Notes under the pieces: generated by a model
Databases searched by the model: none
Seen by the model: only the letters and a program-made list of their open reading frames with translations
What the model was told of the DNA's origin: nothing
Shown here: positions 4,243 through 8,967 of the stretch, one piece after another
Position numbering within the stretch: position 1 is the stretch's first letter
Layout: each line of letters starts with the position of its first letter
Origin: an uncultured Eisenbergiella sp.
Lineage (GTDB): Bacteria; Bacillota; Clostridia; Lachnospirales; Lachnospiraceae
Direction: 5' to 3'
Length of the DNA stretch: 8,967 bases
Assembly: GCA_948960675.1 (NCBI GenBank)
Contig: CARDPF010000119.1
Location: 1-8,967, forward strand
Position numbers and translations under genes: made by a program

Positions 4243-5241
4243 TTGAAGAAAAACCGATTGGCGATATGCGACTCGGAGCAGGAGTATGCATATCGGCTGA
4301 TGGACGCGCTCAGCCGGGAAGCGGATTTTCCGTTTGAGATTTCGACGTTTACCAGCGCACAAAAGCTGTACGAAAGCCTGCGGCAGCAGCCGGTACAGAT
4401 ATTGCTTGTTGCCGGTTCTGATTATTCCGACGAAATGCAGGGGTTGGCGGAACGTGTGATTTTGCTTTGGGAGGGGGAGGAAGGTTCCCGGATGGAACTG
4501 CCGGGGATTAGCAAGTATTGCGGCATCGTACGTATTTTGAAGAAGATTACGGAGACAGCCAAGGAGGCCGGCAGCATCGGCCCCCTTTCCAAAACGGATC
4601 ATCCGGTTCATTTTCTGGGCTTTTATACGCCCGTTGGCAGGTGCCTGCAGACGACGCTTGCGTTTGCAACAGGGCAGGTTCTTGCGCGCAGCCACAAAGT
4701 ACTGTATTTGAACTTTGAGCGTTTTTCCGGTTTGGAGAGCGCGCTGTCCGGCAGCTTCGGGGCGGATTTGGGGGATTTGCTCTACGATTTGCATAAACCG
4801 CCGGAGGAGGTATTGGAGCGCCTATACCGGATGGTAGAGCCATGTAAGGGGCTGGATGTGATTTTGCCGGCATATGCGGCGGAAGATATCCTGTGTGTGG
4901 AAGCCGGGGAGTGGCAGCGCTTTTTTTCGATTCTAAATGGCAGCCGGTATGCGTATGTGATTTTGGATCTTACGGACTGCGTGCAGGGAATCTTCGGAAT
5001 ATTGGAGCAATGCAGCAGGGTGTATACCGTCGTCCGCAGGGAAGCTTCGGAAGCAGCCAAGATTGCCCGGTTCGAGGCGGTTATGAAACAGGCGGGTCAT
5101 GAGACGGTACTGCAAAAGACCCGCAAATGTGTATTGCCGGTCTTTGCCCGCCTGCCGGGGGATTATTCCCGCCTGCCGGGCTGTGAATTGACGCAGTATG
5201 CGGAAAGGATGCTTTTGGAGGATGAACAGGGAGGAATATGA
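4243..5241 (+). CDS. tadZ: TadZ/CpaE-like pilus assembly protein with degenerate P-loop
   Basis: A 332-residue cytoplasmic protein. TadZ marks the site, often a pole, where the Tad pilus machine assembles. Residues 1-95 form a receiver-like domain: the acidic D10 is present, but the third strand reads QILLVAG (52-58), with Ala where the phosphorylated Asp should be. Residues 121-320 are a MinD/ParA-type ATPase fold. The P-loop is FYTPVGRCLQTT (127-138); the Lys of the usual G-K-T is Q136 and the preceding Gly is L135. A Walker B-like strand, YVILDLTD, has D242. The fold resembles the atypical receiver plus ATPase layout known for the E. rectale TadZ. The start is TTG with a perfect AGGAGG five bases upstream. 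It is the first gene of the operon and overlaps tadA by 20 bases. ATP hydrolysis is doubtful; nucleotide binding remains possible. Confidence 0.82.
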   Translation: MKKNRLAICDSEQEYAYRLMDALSREADFPFEISTFTSAQKLYESLRQQPVQILLVAGSDYSDEMQGLAERVILLWEGEEGSRMELPGISKYCGIVRILKKITETAKEAGSIGPLSKTDHPVHFLGFYTPVGRCLQTTLAFATGQVLARSHKVLYLNFERFSGLESALSGSFGADLGDLLYDLHKPPEEVLERLYRMVEPCKGLDVILPAYAAEDILCVEAGEWQRFFSILNGSRYAYVILDLTDCVQGIFGILEQCSRVYTVVRREASEAAKIARFEAVMKQAGHETVLQKTRKCVLPVFARLPGDYSRLPGCELTQYAERMLLEDEQGGI

Positions 5242-6454
5242 AAGCTTCAAGGCGCGGGTCAAGAAGGAGATCCTTTCACAACTGGATTGCGGACAGGATT
5301 TTTCGGATGAGCAGGTGCAGCATCTGATTGACGAAAGGCTTTGCTCACGGGAGTGCGCAGGAAGGCTGGGGCGGACGGACCGTCAGGCGCTTGGCAGGGA
5401 ACTGTTCGCCGTGATCCGGGGATTGGATGTATTGCAGGAACTATTAGAGGACGAGGGCATTACGGAGATCATGATCAACGGGCCGGACCGGATTTTTATT
5501 GAGAAAGACGGACAGCTGTTTGCTTGGGACGGACATTTTGAGAGCGAAAACCGGATGCAGGATGTGATTCAGCAGATTGCGGCAGGGTGCAACCGGGTGG
5601 TAAACGAGGCTTCGCCGGTTTTGGACGCAAGGCTTGCGGACGGTTCCCGGGTAAATGTGGTGCTTGCGCCGATTGCGCTAAACGGCCCGATTTTGACAAT
5701 CCGACGTTTTCCCAAGGAGGGTATGACGATGGAAAAGCTGGTCAGCCTTTCCTCGCTGACCGACGAGTGCCGCTCCTTTCTCGAACTCTTGGTGCGATGC
5801 CGCTATAACATTTTTATCAGCGGCGGAACAGGAAGCGGAAAAACGACGTTTTTGAATGCACTTTCCCAGGCCATTCCCGCGCAGGAACGGATTATTACGA
5901 TAGAGGACAATGCGGAACTGCAGCTGCGGTTTGCCAGCAATCTGGTTTCTCTGGAGACCAGAAATGCCAACATAGAAGGCTGTCAACCGGTGACGATACG
6001 GGATTTGATACGGACATCCCTGCGGATGCGGCCGGATCGGATTCTGGTGGGGGAAGTGCGGGGGGCGGAGATCTGTGAACTTTTGACGGCGTACAATTCC
6101 GGACATGACGGAAGCATGTCCACAGGGCATGGAAATACGGCCCGGGATATGCTGCTGCGGATGGAGACCATGCTTTTGATGGGTATGGATATTCCGCTGT
6201 CCGCGATACAAAGACAGATTGCGTCTGGCATTGACATTCTGGTTCATTTGGGCAGGCTGCGGGACAGAAGCAGGAAGGTGTTGGAGATTGTGGAGATCAC
6301 CGGATATGCAGACGGGGAAATTAAAACCCATACGCTTTATGCTTTCGAGGAGGATGCCCTAAGCACCAAAGAAAAGGTCAGCGGGCGTCTGGTAAAGAGG
6401 GGGGAACTGGTGCATGTGGAAAAGCTGGAAGCGGCAGGATACGGACGGGGATAA
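5222..6454 (+). CDS. tadA: TadA/CpaF secretion ATPase
   Basis: A 410-residue hexameric ATPase of the type II/IV secretion (VirB11-like) superfamily that powers pilus assembly at the cytoplasmic membrane. The N-terminal helical part (1-70) is followed by the sensor-like domain with LEDEGITEIMINGPDRIFIE (75-94), typical of CpaF. Walker A is GGTGSGKTT (201-209, K207), the Asp box is TIEDNAEL with E228-D229, Walker B is RILVGEVRG (273-281, E278), and the His box is MSTGHGNTARDML (299-311, H303). All key residues are intact and the length is normal. ATG at 5222 is favoured because the predicted N-terminus then matches the family; an ATG at 5198 lacks a binding site. The GGAGG at 5217-5221 abuts the ATG with no spacer, so translation is probably coupled to tadZ, whose stop lies 20 bases inside. 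It overlaps tadB by 41 bases. Confidence 0.95.
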   Translation: MNREEYESFKARVKKEILSQLDCGQDFSDEQVQHLIDERLCSRECAGRLGRTDRQALGRELFAVIRGLDVLQELLEDEGITEIMINGPDRIFIEKDGQLFAWDGHFESENRMQDVIQQIAAGCNRVVNEASPVLDARLADGSRVNVVLAPIALNGPILTIRRFPKEGMTMEKLVSLSSLTDECRSFLELLVRCRYNIFISGGTGSGKTTFLNALSQAIPAQERIITIEDNAELQLRFASNLVSLETRNANIEGCQPVTIRDLIRTSLRMRPDRILVGEVRGAEICELLTAYNSGHDGSMSTGHGNTARDMLLRMETMLLMGMDIPLSAIQRQIASGIDILVHLGRLRDRSRKVLEIVEITGYADGEIKTHTLYAFEEDALSTKEKVSGRLVKRGELVHVEKLEAAGYGRG

Positions 6455-7193
6455 AACCGAGTATGATGCGTATATGCTTTCCGGAAAGGAATTGTTCTTT
6501 TGCCTTGGAAAAGGAATTGTTGTGACAGGTGTCTTTGCCTATGTGTTTTACCGGTCATTTTGGGGGCTGTCTGCACTGCCGTTTGTATTTTGGCTGCTGC
6601 TTCGGCGGGAGAGGACAACAAAAATCCGCGAACGCAAAGAGCGGCTCTCCCTGCAGTTTACGGATACCGTTTTGGCAGTGAGCGCCGGCATGCAGGCGGG
6701 ACGCGCGGCAGAAAATGCATTTTTGGAGGCGGAGAGGGAAATTCGCACGCTTTACGGAAAGGAATGCGAGATGGCAAAGGAACTTGCGCTGCTGCGCAAG
6801 GGGCTCAAGAACCAGCTTCCGCTGGAGGAACTTTTGCGGGGGTTGGGAGAGAGAAGTCATGTGGAGGAGATCCGCGATTTTACCGAGGTCTTTGCCGTGG
6901 CCAAGCGTCTGGGGGGGAATCTTTCAGAAATCATAGGCCGTACGGCGCAGCTGACACAGCAGCGGATGGAGGTGGAGCGTGAGATTCAGACATTATTATC
7001 CGCAAAAAAGTATGAACAAAAGGTGATGATTTGGATTCCATTTTTGCTTTTTGGATATATGCAGATGAGTTCCCCGGGGTTTTTTGACGTCCTTTATCAC
7101 AATGCGGCGGGTGTTTTGATAATGTCTGTGTGTCTGGCGCTTTATTTGTCGGCCTGTGCCCTGGGGGAGAGGTTCATGGATATCCGGGTTTGA
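6414..7193 (+). CDS. tadB: TadB-like inner-membrane protein (type II secretion F domain)
   Basis: A 259-residue membrane platform protein that pairs with TadC around the TadA ATPase. Hydrophobic segments lie at about 30-47 and 50-64, then a cytoplasmic type II secretion F domain at about 70-200 and two more membrane helices at about 204-217 and 230-250. The F-domain pattern is seen in FTDTVLAVSAGMQAGRAAENAF (82-103) and FTEVFAVAKRLGGNLSEII (156-174). It is a little shorter than proteobacterial TadB (about 300) because the N-terminal region is brief. The ATG at 6414 has AGAGGGGGG at 6396-6404 nine bases upstream, and starts inside the end of tadA, consistent with coupling. The alternative Met21 (6474) has no binding site. 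A 53-base gap with a 12-base palindrome separates it from the next gene. Confidence 0.9.
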   Translation: MWKSWKRQDTDGDKTEYDAYMLSGKELFFCLGKGIVVTGVFAYVFYRSFWGLSALPFVFWLLLRRERTTKIRERKERLSLQFTDTVLAVSAGMQAGRAAENAFLEAEREIRTLYGKECEMAKELALLRKGLKNQLPLEELLRGLGERSHVEEIRDFTEVFAVAKRLGGNLSEIIGRTAQLTQQRMEVEREIQTLLSAKKYEQKVMIWIPFLLFGYMQMSSPGFFDVLYHNAAGVLIMSVCLALYLSACALGERFMDIRV

Positions 7194-7212
7194 GGGCTGG
7201 CGTATCAGTCGG

Positions 7213-7224
7213 CTGACCGGTCAG
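7213..7224. repeat. 12-bp perfect palindrome between tadB and tadC
   Basis: CTGACCGGTCAG lies in the only sizeable gap among the first four tad genes, 22 bases before the next ATG. It could be a protein-binding site or a small RNA cruciform; no T-run follows. Confidence 0.4.
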
Positions 7225-7246
7225 ACAATTTGGGAAAGGCAGGCGG

Positions 7247-8638
7247 ATGGGATTTAGTCCATTGGAATGGTGCAGGCAGGAAAGGCAGGGATTGCTTTTC
7301 GGGCCGGCAAAGTGGTTGTGGAGAAAGCAGGAGAAGTACAGGAGCCGTCATCCCCGGTGGGGGCTGCATGGCAGGGCGCAGGAAGCGCTGCGGGCAATCT
7401 GCGGGGAAGTGCAGGCAAGAAAATATTATGAGCGGTATCAGGTTGAGAAAAACAGGAGACTATTGTTTTGGCTGCTTGTGGGTATGGGGCTGAGCGCAGC
7501 GCTTACCATAGCCTTTGCGGTACAGGATAGGACGCCGGTACAGGCGTTGGAGAGGCCGGAACCCTCGGAGGGAGCCAGACAATATGCACTAAAAGTATTG
7601 GCCGACGGTGATAAGACGGGGGAAATAGCAGTGGAGGTACCGGTCAGGCAGCTGACGCAGCAGGAGGCCGGGGAACTTCTCCAAAAGGCGGAGGAGGAAC
7701 TGGATGTTATAGTGGCGGGCTGGAATCCGGATGCTGTGGACACTGATCTCTCTTTTCCGGACAGACTGCAGGACGGGTTGGTGGATGTCCGTTTTGACAG
7801 CAGCTGCTATGACGTACTGGACGGGGCAGGCCATGTCAGGAATGCGTGGCTGCAGGAAGAGGGAAAAGTGGTGGAGTTGTGCGCGGTGCTGACCTGTGGG
7901 GAGAGCAGAAGGGAGTGTGTGTATCCGGTTTTGGTACTCCCGAAAGGGACGGGGTTTGCGGCGAGGCTGGAAAGGGAAGCCGTGCGGCGTATACAGGGAG
8001 ACGATGCGCAAAAGACGGATAAAACAATTGCGCTGCCACAGGACTTTGACGGAAAAGCCTTGCGGTGGGAAGAAAAGCGTCCCATCTATGGAGGCTGGAC
8101 AGCATTTTTGACAGCGGCAGGCTGTGTGGCTTTGTATGTGGCTTTTGAAAAGGATCTTGTGAGGGAGGGGGAAAAGTACAGGGAGGAATTGCTTCTTGTT
8201 TATCCGTCCTTTTTGGCAAAGCTGACGCTGCTTGCAGGAACCGGAATGCCGGTGCGGATGGTATTTTTTAAAATGGCCCAGGAGGCGAAGAGAAAAACTG
8301 CCGCCCCCGTTTATGAAGAGGTGCTGCGCACCTGCAGGGAGATGGAGAGCGGGGAAACGGAACTGCAGGCGTATGAGAATTTTGGCATTCGATGCAGGCT
8401 GCCCCAGTATAAAAAATGCGCTTCCCTGCTTTCGCAGAATGTGCAAAAGGGCACGGGAGGATTGCTTGTGGCGTTGCGTCAGGAGTCCGTAAATGCGTTT
8501 GAAGAGCGTAAAGCGTTTGCCTTAAGAAAGGGGGAGGAGGCGCAGACCAAAATGATATTGCCGATGCTGATGATGCTGGTGGCGGTAATGATACTGGTGA
8601 TGGTGCCGGCATGTTTTTCCTTTGGGGGACTGACGTAA
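7247..8638 (+). CDS. tadC: TadC-like F-domain protein with a large extracytoplasmic insertion
   Basis: A 463-residue membrane protein, far longer than classical TadC (about 300). A basic cytoplasmic N-terminus (1-70) is followed by one membrane helix (71-91), a hydrophilic domain of about 190 residues (92-280), a second helix (283-300), a cytoplasmic type II secretion F domain (305-433) and a final helix (436-456). The F domain is supported by VYPSFLAKLTLLAGTGMPVRMVFF (318-341) and by the TELQAYENFGIRCRLPQYKKCASLLSQN pattern (371-398) typical of TadC. The topology puts 92-280 outside the membrane; it has four cysteines (C187, C212, C217, C224) that could form disulfides. Only the C-terminal half is alignable by eye to TadC; the insertion matches no domain I can name. 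The start has GGGAAAGG (7232-7239) seven bases upstream. Position after tadB supports the call. Confidence 0.82.
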   Translation: MGFSPLEWCRQERQGLLFGPAKWLWRKQEKYRSRHPRWGLHGRAQEALRAICGEVQARKYYERYQVEKNRRLLFWLLVGMGLSAALTIAFAVQDRTPVQALERPEPSEGARQYALKVLADGDKTGEIAVEVPVRQLTQQEAGELLQKAEEELDVIVAGWNPDAVDTDLSFPDRLQDGLVDVRFDSSCYDVLDGAGHVRNAWLQEEGKVVELCAVLTCGESRRECVYPVLVLPKGTGFAARLEREAVRRIQGDDAQKTDKTIALPQDFDGKALRWEEKRPIYGGWTAFLTAAGCVALYVAFEKDLVREGEKYREELLLVYPSFLAKLTLLAGTGMPVRMVFFKMAQEAKRKTAAPVYEEVLRTCREMESGETELQAYENFGIRCRLPQYKKCASLLSQNVQKGTGGLLVALRQESVNAFEERKAFALRKGEEAQTKMILPMLMMLVAVMILVMVPACFSFGGLT

Positions 8639-8723
8639 AGCAACGTTTAAACTTTTAAATGGAGCGCGCTGAAAGGCCACGCATGACGTCGGCACAAAAA
8701 GCAGTGCAGAAATGGAGGAAAAA
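8639..8723 (+). other. Intergenic spacer before the pilin gene
   Basis: This 85-base spacer contains a GTTTAAAC palindrome near its start and the pilin ribosome binding site at its end. A 22-codon frame starting at 8660 ends at the pilin start but lacks a binding site and is not called. No clear promoter or terminator is seen. Confidence 0.4.
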
Positions 8724-8918
8724 ATGATGATGAAAATGAAGTGGAAACTGAAAACAATGTGGTATATGGCAAAACAGCGGGCGAAGGAGACTCTGGGGAA
8801 CTGTGACGGGGTCGGCACGGTGGAAGTTGTGCTGCTGATTTTGGTAGCCGTGGGGCTGGTGCTGATTTTCAAAAACCAGATCACGGATTTGGTAAATTCG
8901 ATCTTTTCCAAGATTACG
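8724..8918 (+). CDS. Flp1-like type IVb pilin precursor (3' end missing)
   Basis: The first 65 residues of a small pilin, the structural subunit of the Tad pilus. A basic cytoplasmic leader (1-29) contains many Lys residues. The prepilin processing site is G29/V30, with the conserved Glu at +5 (E34), in DGVGTVEVVLLILVAVGLVL; the hydrophobic stretch 33-49 is the pilin core helix. KNQITDLVNSIFSKIT follows, as in Flp1-like pilins of Clostridia. Three ATG codons in a row (8724, 8727, 8730) follow TGGAGG at 8713-8718, so the exact start is open; the first is given, the second has the better spacing. The frame runs on in the adapter from 8919, so the last 16 apparent residues (RSEEHTSELQ onward) are artificial and the natural C-terminus is lost. 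A dedicated prepilin peptidase should lie downstream in the genome. Confidence 0.85.
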
Positions 8919-8967
8919 AGATCGGAAGAGCACACGTCTGAACTCCAGTCACACAACAGCATCTCGT
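8919..8967 (+). other. Illumina TruSeq adapter with index (sequencing artefact)
   Basis: From 8919 the sequence begins AGATCGGAAGAGC and continues as the standard TruSeq index-read adapter to 8952. It is followed by the 8-base index ACAACAGC (8953-8960) and ATCTCGT, the first seven bases of the next adapter section. It is not genomic DNA and should be trimmed. Confidence 0.98.

Noticed and set aside
8660..8728. 22-codon leader peptide before the pilin gene
   Set aside because: There is no ribosome binding site upstream of its ATG and the sequence has no membrane, signal or regulatory features.
8522..8962. Minus-strand frame of 146 codons at the contig end
   Set aside because: Its start and first codons are encoded by the reverse complement of the sequencing adapter and the rest is antisense to tadC and the pilin.
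1..8967. CRISPR array, tRNA, rRNA, prophage or toxin-antitoxin module
   Set aside because: No regularly spaced repeats, no tRNA-like CCA-ended cloverleaf, no rRNA segments and no recognisable phage or toxin-antitoxin proteins were seen on either strand.

Overview
The window looks like a chromosomal contig end from an anaerobic, low-G+C-lineage Firmicute of the class Clostridia, most likely Lachnospirales or a close relative. The reasons are a DUF2508 (YaaL-type) protein and a BofA-family protein side by side, a Tad pilus locus with a Eubacterium rectale-like TadZ, strong AGGAGG-type ribosome binding sites, frequent TTG starts, and an LplC/YtcP-type sugar permease. The genus cannot be named from the sequence alone.

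Region 1 (1-2067, plus strand) is sugar catabolism. It holds the C-terminal third of a carbohydrate ABC transporter permease, then a complete cysteine-type sulfatase without a signal peptide. The two are separated by a 146-bp MITE-like element (295-440) with 11-bp terminal inverted repeats and an 8-bp target duplication. The arrangement suggests import of a sulfated sugar followed by desulfation in the cytosol.

Region 2 (2094-2779) holds a DUF2508/YaaL-type gene on the minus strand and a short bofA-like gene on the plus strand. In Bacillus subtilis yaaL and bofA are co-directional behind recR; here they diverge and recR is not between or beside them. Region 3 (2942-3994) is a ribokinase-like PfkB sugar kinase with its own recognisable promoter.

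Region 4 (4029 to the end) is the start of a Tad (tight adherence, type IVb pilus) operon: a consensus TTGACA-N18-TATAAT promoter, a structured leader of about 180 nt, tadZ (degenerate P-loop), tadA, tadB, a TadC-like protein with a large extracytoplasmic insertion, and a Flp1-like pilin. TadZ, TadA, TadB and TadC would form the cytoplasmic and inner-membrane assembly motor, and the pilin is its substrate. The prepilin peptidase and TadE/F-type minor pilins are not in the window and would be expected downstream.

The last 49 bases (8919-8967) are not genomic. They are an Illumina TruSeq adapter with index, fused in frame to the pilin gene, so the true contig ends at 8918. Apart from this artefact the most notable observations are the MITE-like element, the Tad leader with mutually exclusive hairpins, the loss of the Walker A lysine in TadZ, and the TadC insertion domain.
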